Below, piece after piece: positions 7,046-16,300 of a stretch of DNA of 37,644 bases. Position 1 is the first letter of the stretch. Every line of letters starts with the position of its first letter. The notes beneath the pieces are model-generated. The model saw only the letters and a program-made list of their open reading frames with translations. It made no database searches and had not been told where the DNA came from. The translations under genes were made by a program, and so were the position numbers. Source of the DNA: UBA1794 sp964439955. Its GTDB lineage: Bacteria > Bacteroidota > Bacteroidia > Bacteroidales > Bacteroidaceae. Where the stretch lies: NCBI GenBank assembly GCA_964439955.1, contig CAYTPX010000018.1:1-37644 (forward strand), read 5' to 3'.

Positions 7046-9496
7046 ATGAATAGGACGAATGCATACGCACTGTTTAAGAAAGAATCGGGTTCTTTGTCCA
7101 TCGCCTCGGGAGGATGGGTCGTATTATTGCTGTGGATTGCAGGCAACGCCTGCATGTTGTGGATTTTCGACGGCACCTATAACTTGCTTGACGGGGGGAA
7201 CGCCACATTGCGCCCGTTCTTCCAGCTCGCCCCCTTGCTCCTCCTCTTCCTCGTGCCGGCACTCACGATGCGCGCCTATGCCGAAGAGCGGAAAAGCGGC
7301 ACGTGGGAATTGCTCAACACCCATCCCGTCTCGCCATTTCTACTCCTCTTTGCCAAATTCCGGGCCGCGCTGTGTAGTTGCGCCGTCCTGCTGCTCTACA
7401 GCCTGCCCCAGCTGGCCCTCCTTTTATGGCTCTCCCCCCACGGCATGGACGGGGGCGAAATTGCGGGAGGCTACACCGGGCTACTCCTGCTCTGCGCCGC
7501 TTTCTGCAGTATCGGCTTGTTCGCCTCCTCATGCACGAAGAACCCCGCCATTGCATACTTGGCCGGATTGGCGCTTTGCTTCCTTACCTATTTCGGGTGC
7601 GCCCTGCTCGCCTCGCTTTTCTCTTCGGGCGCCTTGCACGAGGCTTGGGAGTCCATCGGAATGCAAGCCCGCTACGAGCCGATGGCGCGGGGGATGGTCA
7701 CTTCCGACGCTTGCGTTTACTTCCTTTCCGCAACCGCCCTGTTCCTCACCCTTCTACTGGTACGCACCGGCCGGGGCGGGAAACGCCTGAAGCGGAAGCT
7801 GCCTTGGGCCATAGCGGGACTCATCGTGCTGAACCTGCTGGCCACACGTTTCACCTTCCGCATGGACCTCACCGCAGACAAGCGGCACACCCTCTCCAGC
7901 ACCACGCTGGAACTGCTGGCATCGCTGCCCCAGCCCATCGAAGTCACCCTTTACCTGAACGGGAAGCTCAACCCCCAGTTCCACTCCCTACGTAGCGCGA
8001 CAATAGACCTGCTCACGGAAATGGCCAACAGCACACGCCACGGGATAAAACTGACGCTCAACGACCCGAACCTGGCTTCCGGTCCCGAAGAACGGGCGGC
8101 ACAAATAGAAGAACTGGGGAAACGCGGAATCGCGCCACTCTCCGTGAACGAACGGGACGCACGCAGCGGGCAGACCCTTGCCCAAATCATTTTCCCATGG
8201 GCCGAAGTGGTATATGACGGCGACACAGTGCCTGTCCCGCTCCTGCGGCGGGATGTCCTGAAAAGCTCCAGCGAAGTGCTCCACCAGTCCAAGGCCGAAC
8301 TGGAATACGGCTTTTCCGATGCCTTGAGGGTGCTCTCTATCGGGCAACCCGACCGGATTGCTTTTGTCGAGGGGCATGGGGAAATGGCCGAACCCGAGCT
8401 GTACCAGGCGTACAACGCCCTGAGCCGCTACTTCCAGGTGGAGCGCGGCCCGTTGGAGGGAAGCGCCGATTTGCTTGCGCCGTATAAGGCCTTGGTGATT
8501 GCCGCCCCGCAGAAGCCGTTCACCGAAGCCGAGAAATTCCTGCTGGACCAGTATCTCATGCAAGGCGGGAGCGTGCTCCTGCTTAGCAACGGGGCGGAGT
8601 TCCAGGAAGAACTGTTCGATGCCACGGGTAGTTCCCCCACGGCCAAGCGGGAACTGAACTTGGACGACTGGCTGTTCCACTACGGCCTCCGCATCGAACC
8701 CGCCCTAATCCAAGACATGCAGTGCACCCCCATCGAGCTGGCCTCTACCATCGACCGCTCCACAACGACACTCCCGTGGTTTTTCGCCCCCCTGCTCCTG
8801 CCCACGTCGCACCCCATCACCGCGCAAATCGCCCCCGTACGGTCCGAATACGTAAGCCCCGTCACCCTGCTTTCGCCCAAGGAAGGCATACGGCAGTCCG
8901 TACTGCTCACCACTTCGGCCAACAGCCATACGCTCCAAGTGCCCGAACAGGTATCCCTCCGCTACGTCGATATGCCTGCTTCCACGCGCTATTTCCATGA
9001 ACAACCGCAAGTGGTCGCCGCCCTTGTCGAAGGGCAGTTCTCCTCGGCCTGGCAGCACCGCCCCTTGCCCGACGGGGCCGATGCGGGCGAAACGGGACGG
9101 CTTGACGAGACCCTGCCCGGGAAAACGGCGCGGCTCATAGTAGCTTCTTCCGGAAGCCTCATCCGGGGGGACTGGCGGGGGAGCGGGCACAATGCTTACC
9201 CCCTGCCCTTAGGCTACGAACCGGCCAGCAAGACGACGTTGGGCAACGAAGACTTCCTCATCCAATGCATGACTTACCTAACCCGCCACGACCAATGGCT
9301 CACGCTGCGCGGCCGCACGCTCCTGCAACGTCCCCTCGACCCTGCCGCAACCAGCAGCGGGGAACGGGCCTTTTGGCAAGGGATGGCCTCCGTCCTCCCG
9401 CTCCTCCTCTTGGCCGCCCATTGGGCGACGTCCGCCTTCATCCGCCGCCGCATGGTAAGAAAGCTATGCCGGAAATGGGGAAGCGGAGGGAAATAG
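7046..9496 (+). CDS. gldG: GldF-GldG fusion: ABC transporter permease joined to GldG-type auxiliary domain
   Basis: An 816-residue membrane protein. Residues 1-245 resemble the GldF permease: N-terminal YALFKKE, about six hydrophobic helices, and the AEERKSGTWELL motif common to ABC-2 permeases. Residues 250-816 resemble GldG: a membrane helix (about 252-268), TADKRHTLS, a large extracytoplasmic domain with EGHGE and LLSNGAEFQE regions, and a C-terminal helix (about 785-805). In Flavobacterium GldF and GldG are separate and work with the ATPase GldA in gliding; fused forms are, to my knowledge, common in Bacteroidales, where gliding is absent and the role is unclear. No ATPase gene is adjacent. 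ATG 7046 was chosen because the upstream open frame overlaps the promoter. The gene is markedly GC-rich. Confidence 0.85.
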   Translation: MNRTNAYALFKKESGSLSIASGGWVVLLLWIAGNACMLWIFDGTYNLLDGGNATLRPFFQLAPLLLLFLVPALTMRAYAEERKSGTWELLNTHPVSPFLLLFAKFRAALCSCAVLLLYSLPQLALLLWLSPHGMDGGEIAGGYTGLLLLCAAFCSIGLFASSCTKNPAIAYLAGLALCFLTYFGCALLASLFSSGALHEAWESIGMQARYEPMARGMVTSDACVYFLSATALFLTLLLVRTGRGGKRLKRKLPWAIAGLIVLNLLATRFTFRMDLTADKRHTLSSTTLELLASLPQPIEVTLYLNGKLNPQFHSLRSATIDLLTEMANSTRHGIKLTLNDPNLASGPEERAAQIEELGKRGIAPLSVNERDARSGQTLAQIIFPWAEVVYDGDTVPVPLLRRDVLKSSSEVLHQSKAELEYGFSDALRVLSIGQPDRIAFVEGHGEMAEPELYQAYNALSRYFQVERGPLEGSADLLAPYKALVIAAPQKPFTEAEKFLLDQYLMQGGSVLLLSNGAEFQEELFDATGSSPTAKRELNLDDWLFHYGLRIEPALIQDMQCTPIELASTIDRSTTTLPWFFAPLLLPTSHPITAQIAPVRSEYVSPVTLLSPKEGIRQSVLLTTSANSHTLQVPEQVSLRYVDMPASTRYFHEQPQVVAALVEGQFSSAWQHRPLPDGADAGETGRLDETLPGKTARLIVASSGSLIRGDWRGSGHNAYPLPLGYEPASKTTLGNEDFLIQCMTYLTRHDQWLTLRGRTLLQRPLDPAATSSGERAFWQGMASVLPLLLLAAHWATSAFIRRRMVRKLCRKWGSGGK

Positions 9497-9536
9497 GAGA
9501 AAAAAAGCGGCACAAACCGCAATAGCCGCAGCCGCC

Positions 9537-9567
9537 TTTGGGGATATTGATATTATCATTACCTTTG
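9537..9567 (+). promoter_or_regulatory. Promoter of uvrB
   Basis: TTTG (9537-9540), 19 bp and TACCTTTG (9560-9567) form a perfect Bacteroidota promoter. The transcript should begin near 9574, leaving a leader of about 125 nt that opens with the hairpin at 9575-9598. No LexA-like palindrome was recognised. Confidence 0.8.
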
Positions 9568-9574
9568 CCTCCTC

Positions 9575-9598
9575 CAAGGCTTCTCCCGGAAAGCCTTG
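9575..9598 (+). promoter_or_regulatory. Hairpin at the 5' end of the uvrB leader
   Basis: CAAGGCTT (9575-9582) and AAGCCTTG (9591-9598) form a perfect 8-bp stem with an 8-nt loop at the predicted transcript start. Part of it belongs to the 16-base repeat GGAAAGCCTTGCCGCT (9588-9603), also found upstream of gldFG. It may protect the 5' end of the mRNA; no function is established. Confidence 0.45.
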
Positions 9599-9698
9599 CC
9601 GCTCCCCTTGGAAAGTGCCGCAACTTGCGGCGCGGAAGCATGCCACTTTTCAGGCCGGCCGGCGAGACCCGCGAGGGGAAGAACAGGAAGATTATGAC

Positions 9699-11774
9699 AT
9701 GGATTTTGAATTAGTTTCTGAATTCGCCCCTACGGGCGACCAACCGGAGGCCATCACCCAACTGACCGACGGAGTATTGCAAGGGCTTCCCGCACAAGTA
9801 TTGCTCGGAGTGACCGGATCGGGAAAGACATTCACCATAGCCAACGTCATCAAGAACATAGGAAAACCTACGCTCATACTTAGCCATAACAAGACCTTGG
9901 CCGCGCAACTGTACGGCGAGTTCAAGGCCTTTTTCCCGCACAACGCGGTGGAATACTACGTCTCCTACTACGATTATTACCAACCGGAGGCCTATATTCC
10001 TTCGTCGGACACCTATATCGAGAAAGACTTGGCCATCAATGAGGAAATCGACAAGCTCCGCTTGGCCGCCACCTCCTCGTTGTTGTCCGGGAGAAAGGAC
10101 GTAATCGTCGTTTCCTCCGTGTCATGCATCTACGGCATGGGCAACCCCTCGGATTTCTACAAGAACGTGATTGAAATCTCTTGCTCCCATCCATTAGACC
10201 GCAATGTGCTTTTGCGGAAACTGGTGGAATGTTTGTACGTCCGCAACGACCTTTCGCCCGAACGGGGCAACTTCCGCGTCAAGGGCGACACGGTGGAAGT
10301 CCATTTAGCCTACAGCGACTACGCCCTGCGCATCAGCTTCTGGGGCGACGAGGTAGACCGGATTGAGGAATTCAACCCTGCCGACGGGCAATCCATAGCC
10401 ACCTTTCCCGACTACAAGATATACCCGGCCAACCTCTTCATGACCACCAAGGAAAGCCAGTTGCGGGCAATCCGGATGATACAGGACGATTTGCGCGAAC
10501 AGGTGGCCTACTTCCAATCCATCGGCAAGGGGCTGGAAGCAAACCGCCTGAAGGAGCGGGTGGAATACGACATGGAAATGATAAAGGAGCTGGGGCATTG
10601 CTCCGGAATCGAGAACTACTCGCGTTACTTCGACGGCCGGCCGGCCGGGACACGGCCATATTGCCTGCTCGACTTCTTCCCCAAAAATGATTTCCTCCTC
10701 GTCATCGACGAGAGCCACGTGTCTGTCCCGCAGATCAGGGCGATGTATGGCGGCGACCGGGCACGAAAGGAAAACTTGGTTGAATATGGCTTCCGGCTTC
10801 CGGCCGCCAAGGACAACAGGCCATTGACGTTTGACGAATTTGAATCGCTCACGCCGCAAACCATCTACGTGAGCGCCACACCGGCCGACTACGAGCTCCA
10901 GAAAAGCGAAGGGGTAGTAGTAGAACAAGTGATACGGCCTACCGGACTGCTCGACCCGCTCATCGAAGTCAGGCCGAGCCTGAACCAAGTGGACGACCTC
11001 ATGGAAGAGATACAACAACGTGTTGAGCAAAACGAGCGGGTACTTGTTACCACTCTCACCAAGCGCATGGCAGAGGAACTCACCGCTTACCTTGCCGACC
11101 ACGGAATCCGGTGCAACTACATACACAGCGACGTAGATACTTTGGAACGCGTAAAGATAATGGAGGAGCTGCGTGACGGGACTTATGACGTGCTTATCGG
11201 GGTCAATCTGTTGCGCGAAGGACTGGACTTGCCCGAAGTTTCGTTGGTGGCTATCCTGGATGCAGACAAGGAAGGGTTCCTGCGCTCCCACCGCTCGCTT
11301 ACACAAACGGCGGGACGTGCCGCACGGAACGTACACGGAACTGTCATCATGTACGCCGACCGGGTTACGGAAAGCATGCAGCAAACCATAGAAGAGACAA
11401 ACCGGAGGCGGGAAAAGCAATTAGCCTACAACGAAGCGCATGGCATAACACCCAAACAAATCACGCGTGCCCGCAGGGAAACGCTCCTCTCCGCAACCGA
11501 AAAGCCACAGGCCCCGGCCGGGAAACAGGGCGTGACGTACAACTACGCGGAAACGGACGCCCCCGCACCCATTGCAGCAGAAGGACATATTCCCTATGGG
11601 AATGACCCCGTCATGCAAAAGATGGACAAAAAACAACTGGAACAAACCATACAACGTACCGAGCAACTAATGAAAGAAGCTGCCGGGAAACTGGAATTCA
11701 TACAAGCCGCGCAATACAGGGACGAACTGTTCAAGCTGAAAACACTCTACGAACAACAATTCGGACAAGGATAA
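9699..11774 (+). CDS. uvrB: Excinuclease ABC subunit B (UvrB)
   Basis: A 691-residue nucleotide excision repair helicase-like ATPase that takes over damaged DNA from UvrA and recruits UvrC. Visible features: Walker A GVTGSGKT (37-44); the beta-hairpin region with YYVSYYDYYQPEAYIP; VIDESH as the Walker B/DEAD-like motif; SATPADYE; motif V/VI elements GVNLLREGLDLPEVSL and QTAGRAARN; and the C-terminal UVR motif (about 655-690) that contacts UvrC. ATG 9699 gives the expected start ELVSEFAPTGDQPEAI; the frame stays open to 9615, but those codons look non-coding. A CBS-domain membrane protein gene follows after 15 bp and is probably co-transcribed. Confidence 0.98.
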   Translation: MDFELVSEFAPTGDQPEAITQLTDGVLQGLPAQVLLGVTGSGKTFTIANVIKNIGKPTLILSHNKTLAAQLYGEFKAFFPHNAVEYYVSYYDYYQPEAYIPSSDTYIEKDLAINEEIDKLRLAATSSLLSGRKDVIVVSSVSCIYGMGNPSDFYKNVIEISCSHPLDRNVLLRKLVECLYVRNDLSPERGNFRVKGDTVEVHLAYSDYALRISFWGDEVDRIEEFNPADGQSIATFPDYKIYPANLFMTTKESQLRAIRMIQDDLREQVAYFQSIGKGLEANRLKERVEYDMEMIKELGHCSGIENYSRYFDGRPAGTRPYCLLDFFPKNDFLLVIDESHVSVPQIRAMYGGDRARKENLVEYGFRLPAAKDNRPLTFDEFESLTPQTIYVSATPADYELQKSEGVVVEQVIRPTGLLDPLIEVRPSLNQVDDLMEEIQQRVEQNERVLVTTLTKRMAEELTAYLADHGIRCNYIHSDVDTLERVKIMEELRDGTYDVLIGVNLLREGLDLPEVSLVAILDADKEGFLRSHRSLTQTAGRAARNVHGTVIMYADRVTESMQQTIEETNRRREKQLAYNEAHGITPKQITRARRETLLSATEKPQAPAGKQGVTYNYAETDAPAPIAAEGHIPYGNDPVMQKMDKKQLEQTIQRTEQLMKEAAGKLEFIQAAQYRDELFKLKTLYEQQFGQG

Positions 11775-11789
11775 ACTACCACCTTTTAT

Positions 11790-13112
11790 ATGGAACTACT
11801 AATCATCATCTTCCTTCTCTTATGCAACGGACTCTTTGCCATGTACGAAATGGCTCTAGCCTCTTCCCGGAAAGTACGTCTTGAGACGGCAAAGAAGAAT
11901 GGCAGCAAGGCCGCGGAGAAAGTATTGAAACAACTGGAAGAGCCGGAAAAAATACTTTCAGCCATACAAATCGGGATAACCCTCATCGGTATCGTCTCCG
12001 GTGCTTACGGAGGAATGACCCTCTCGAAGTATATTGAACCTATCTTCCTCCAGTTTGAGTTATTAAGGCCGTATGCCGATGAAATCTCCGTTACGCTAAT
12101 CGTGGCGGCCATAACCTATCTCTCGCTGATCATAGGCGAATTGGTGCCAAAGTCTCTCGCTTTGAGCAACCCGGAACGTTATTCTATGCTGTTCGCCCCG
12201 GCAATGTCCTTGTTCACCCTGCTGCTTTATCCTTTTGTGCAGTTTTTGAGCCTTTCGACGCGGCTCCTTAACCACTTGTTCCGCATCAACACGCACCAAA
12301 AGGAAGCCATGACCCACGAGGAACTACGGCTTTTGCTCCACCAAAGCGGAGAAGAAGGGGTTATCGACAAGGATGAGTCGGAAATGCTGAAAGACGTTTT
12401 CAGGTTCTCCGACAAGCGTGCCTCCGAACTCATGACCCACCGCAAGGAAGTCGTCTGCCTCGACCTGAAAGCCTCCCGCGAAGATGTGCTGGCCCTTATC
12501 CAGACGGCCCACTTCAGCAAATATCCTCTAATAGATGGCTCTTTCGACCACATCATAGGCGTGGTCAGCGTAAAGGATTTATTGCCCCTCTTTGCCGCGG
12601 AACAGCACCAGCACTTCGATTTGCACGCCGTGGCCGACGAACCCCTCTTTGTCCCAGACTGCATACATGCCAAGAAAGTGCTGGAACTGTTCAAGGAAAA
12701 GAAGAAAAAGTTCGGCTTGGTCGTCAATGAATATGGGGATATGGAGGGCCTCATTACCCTCCACGACTTAGTGGAAAGCGTTATGGGCAATATTCCGGAA
12801 GAAAACGAGTATGAAGAACCGGACATCGTGACCCGTTCCGACGGCTCGCTACTCGTAGAGGGCAGCATGTCCGTTTCCGACTTCATGGAGGAAATGAAAA
12901 TCTTCAACTACGACGACATCAAAGACAAAGACTTCTCGACCCTTGGCGGACTGGCCATGTACGAAATTGGCCGTGTCCCGACAAGTGGGGACACGTTCAC
13001 TTATCGTAACCTGCTATTCGAAGTCGTAGACATGGACAACGGCCGGGTAGACAAACTGCTTGTCCGCACAATAGAAGAGGAAGCCCCTGATGAAGAAAAA
13101 GAAGAAGCGTAA
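11790..13112 (+). CDS. Hemolysin-family (CNNM/CorC-type) membrane protein with CBS domains
   Basis: A 440-residue integral membrane protein with the usual three-part architecture. The DUF21/CNNM transmembrane domain spans about 1-180, with hydrophobic helices near 1-20, 55-80, 95-120 and 130-155. A CBS pair covers about 200-330, including MTHRKEVVCLDL, YPLIDGSFDHIIGVVSVKDLL and FGLVVNEYGDMEGLITLHDL. A CorC_HlyC domain spans about 345-425. Relatives such as YtfL/PaeA, YfjD and TlyC are linked to magnesium or polyamine export; the hemolysin label is historical. The C-terminus is very acidic. It starts 15 bp after uvrB. GldE belongs to the same superfamily, but nothing here argues specifically for GldE. 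Confidence 0.9.
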   Translation: MELLIIIFLLLCNGLFAMYEMALASSRKVRLETAKKNGSKAAEKVLKQLEEPEKILSAIQIGITLIGIVSGAYGGMTLSKYIEPIFLQFELLRPYADEISVTLIVAAITYLSLIIGELVPKSLALSNPERYSMLFAPAMSLFTLLLYPFVQFLSLSTRLLNHLFRINTHQKEAMTHEELRLLLHQSGEEGVIDKDESEMLKDVFRFSDKRASELMTHRKEVVCLDLKASREDVLALIQTAHFSKYPLIDGSFDHIIGVVSVKDLLPLFAAEQHQHFDLHAVADEPLFVPDCIHAKKVLELFKEKKKKFGLVVNEYGDMEGLITLHDLVESVMGNIPEENEYEEPDIVTRSDGSLLVEGSMSVSDFMEEMKIFNYDDIKDKDFSTLGGLAMYEIGRVPTSGDTFTYRNLLFEVVDMDNGRVDKLLVRTIEEEAPDEEKEEA

Positions 13113-13190
13113 TCGTTGAAACCGCGGGGATCAAGATTCCATCCCCACGCAAGGCTTGCATTTGGCGCAGCATGTTCTTCCCAAAAGTGC

Positions 13191-13235
13191 CTATGGATTT
13201 TGTGAAATCCGCCCCGCTTTTTTGAAAAAAGGCAG
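13191..13235 (+). terminator. Possible weak terminator between convergent genes
   Basis: Two small hairpins, GGATTT/AAATCC (13195-13210) and CTTTTTT-G-AAAAAAG (13217-13231), lie between the CBS-protein gene and the opposing activase gene. The second could act in either direction. A GGGGAT/ATCCCC pair (13126-13146) has no T-run. Support is limited. Confidence 0.3.
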
Positions 13236-13304
13236 GGTACGTTCCCCGGCCAAGGGAAAGGAATGTGAGTTTTCCCTACAACCCCGGCCACATCCCCGTA
13301 GCCA

Positions 13305-16300
13305 TCAACTCAAGTTATTTGCAAACAACAACAGCCGGTTCGCCACGTTCACATCACTTACCCCACTGTCAAAATCCAATGAAAGCAAGTTCATGCGCGG
13401 GTAAAGCGTCTTTATCCGCTTCTCCACACCCTTGGAAATGATGTGGTTCGCTATACACCCGAACGGTTGCAGGCTGACCACATTATTCACCCCTTCGCGG
13501 GCATAGGCGATAATCTCCCCGGGAAGCAACCATCCCTCCCCGAATTGGGCCGAAAGCGAAACGACGTTACGCGCCAGTTCCGCATCTTCAAAGATGTCGG
13601 TGAAAGGCTTGAAGTAACGGAAAGCCCCTGCCTTGCGATTGGCTTTCTTGATTTTCTTGCAAACCATTGCATAGAATAAGTCGGCCACAAAGTCCGGAAT
13701 CTTGTCAGTCTCCACATTGGCCCGCTTATACTCCTTACGGTTCACGAAAGCCTGCATGAAAAACTTCAAAAGCTGCGGTGGTATAACTTCCACGCCATGG
13801 TGCGCCAAATAAGCGACCACGTCCTTATGGGCAAAGGAATTAAACTTCAAAAAGATTTCGCCCACGACACCCACCTTAGGCAGACTGCGGTCAAGCATCT
13901 GCACCCGGTCGAAATCGCGCGCAGCCGTCCCGATGAGTTCATAAAGCGCATCCGGCTTCCCCGAAGTTATCAACGCTTTTGCCTCAGAGAGGTAGCGATC
14001 GCGCAACCTGTCAGCCGTCCCCTTTTCCGTTTCGCGCGCCAAGGTCGCATAATAGAACTGGGAAAGGCAGTCGGAGTACAGAATGACAGCCAGAGCCATA
14101 GGCAAGATTTTCATCCAAGGTATGCGGAAGCCCGGTTGCTCGTTGTAGCGGCTGTTTCCCGGAGCCAAGGAAAGTACCGGGACCTGCTCATAACCGGCTT
14201 CAATCAATGCCTTCTTTATCAACCCCAAGTAGTTCGTCGCACGGCACTGCCCACCGGTCTGCGTGATAATGACCGCCGTATCCTCCGGATTATACCGTCC
14301 CGAAGCGAAAGCTTTTATAACGTCGCCGACAATCAGCGTGGCAGGATAGCACACCTCGTTATTGGCATATTTCAAACCTAACTCTGCCGATTCGCCATCA
14401 CTCGGCGGGAGAGATTCCATATGGTAGCCTATCCGTTCGAATACAGACGGTATAAGGGGCGAAATAAAATCCGTAAAATAAGGAACCAATATGGTGCGCC
14501 GCCGGTCGGAGTCCACATAATGGTGCGTATCGACGAAGGGCAACGATTGTTTCCCTCGGTGCTCCTCCGTACGGTTATGCTTGAGGTTCTCGACTAAAGA
14601 GCGGACGCGCAAGCGTATTGAACCAATGTTATTGATATCGTCTATCTTCAAAATCGTCAAAGTCTTCCCGCTCCTATGCAGGATGTCCCGTATTTCATCA
14701 ATAAGGAACGCATCCGGCCCGCAGCCGAACGAAGTCATCTGTACAAAATGCACATCGTCCCCACAATGATTTGCAACCCAAGTCGCAGCTTTTAGCAAAC
14801 GGTTTACGTAAGCCCATTGCCGCACCAGATGAGTTTCACGTATGGAAATGGAAGAATCCCCCCGTACAATATCGTCGCTGATTACATTTACGCCCAAAGA
14901 AGCTATCATCTCAGACAATTTGTGCTGTATGAGCGGATCGCTATGATAAGGCCTCCCTGCCAAAAGTATCGTAATCATGCCTGATTTACGGCTCTTTTCA
15001 AGGATTTCCCGATTGCGAACCACGACTCCCCGCTCGTATTCTTCTTGGGCGGCCCGTGCTTTTTCCAAAGCGGACTTGATCCGTCTGGAATCGACCCCGA
15101 GCGAACGTAGATATTCCGTGCATCCTTTCTGCAAATCCCCTTCTTTTTTGAACGAAATGCCCGGGGAATCTATCGGAACGTTCGTATCCGTCACGCTCCG
15201 CACCACATCAGAATAGCCACTCACTATCGGGCAATTAAAACTATTGTCAAGTCCGCTCCCATCAAGTTTCTCAAACACGACGTAAGGCATGAATATCCGT
15301 TCCACGCCACGGGCAATCAAGTCATGAATGTGGCTATGGACCAGCTTTGCCGGGAAGCAGATATTGTCTGACATCACGTCATGCGCGAAATTTTCGTAAC
15401 GCATAAAAGTCGAAGGCGCGGACAGCACCGGTTCAAAGCCCGCCTCTTTAAACAACGTATGCCAAAAGGGAAACTCCTCATAGAAGTTCAAGCAACGAGG
15501 AATCCCTATCTTCCGCATGGAATGAGTAGAGGCCTCCTCCGCACGATGGAACAGTAACCCATATTTTTTGGGGTAGACATTTTCGCCTACCACGCAGTCC
15601 GCACCCCGATTGGAGAAAATCCGTTCACATTTATTCCCGGAGACATAAGTATTCCCATTACCGAATCGATAACGCTGGATAAAGCAATGGTTCTCACAGC
15701 CTTGACACTGGCTATTCTTTCGTGCATACGATACGGTCCGGAGCAAATCGGAAAGCCGTGCTTCCGTACGGCCGGCTTCCACATGGGCTTGTGCAAAAAG
15801 AGCACAACCATAGGCTCCCATCAGTTCCGGACGTTGGCTACGGTAGACCGTCCTGCCTGTTAGTTGTTCAAGTGCCCGCACTACGGCATTATTACGCATC
15901 GTTCCTCCTTGGACCACTATATGTTTTCCCAAGGTTTCCGCATCGTGCAATTTCAATACCTTAAACAAACAGTTTTTCACTACCGAGTAAGCCAAGCCAG
16001 CCGAGATGTCTCCCACGGAAGCCCCCTCACGCAACACTTGTTTCACCTTTGAATTCATAAAAACCGTGCACCGGGTACCCAAATCGCACGGCTGTCCTGC
16101 CAAGCAGGCCATCCGGGCAAAGTCTTCCACCCCATATCCCAACGAACGGGCGAAAGTCTCAATAAACGAACCGCAGCCAGAAGAGCAAGCCTCGTTTAAC
16201 TCCATACGCGAAACTACGGCGTTCTCCACGAAAATCGCCTTCATGTCTTGCCCGCCAATATCGAGGATGAACGAGACATCCGGTTGCATCTTGCGCGCAG

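Noticed and set aside
10305..11420. A 371-codon minus-strand frame inside uvrB
   Set aside because: Complete UvrB motifs are on the plus strand over the same bases; the antisense product has no recognisable domain.
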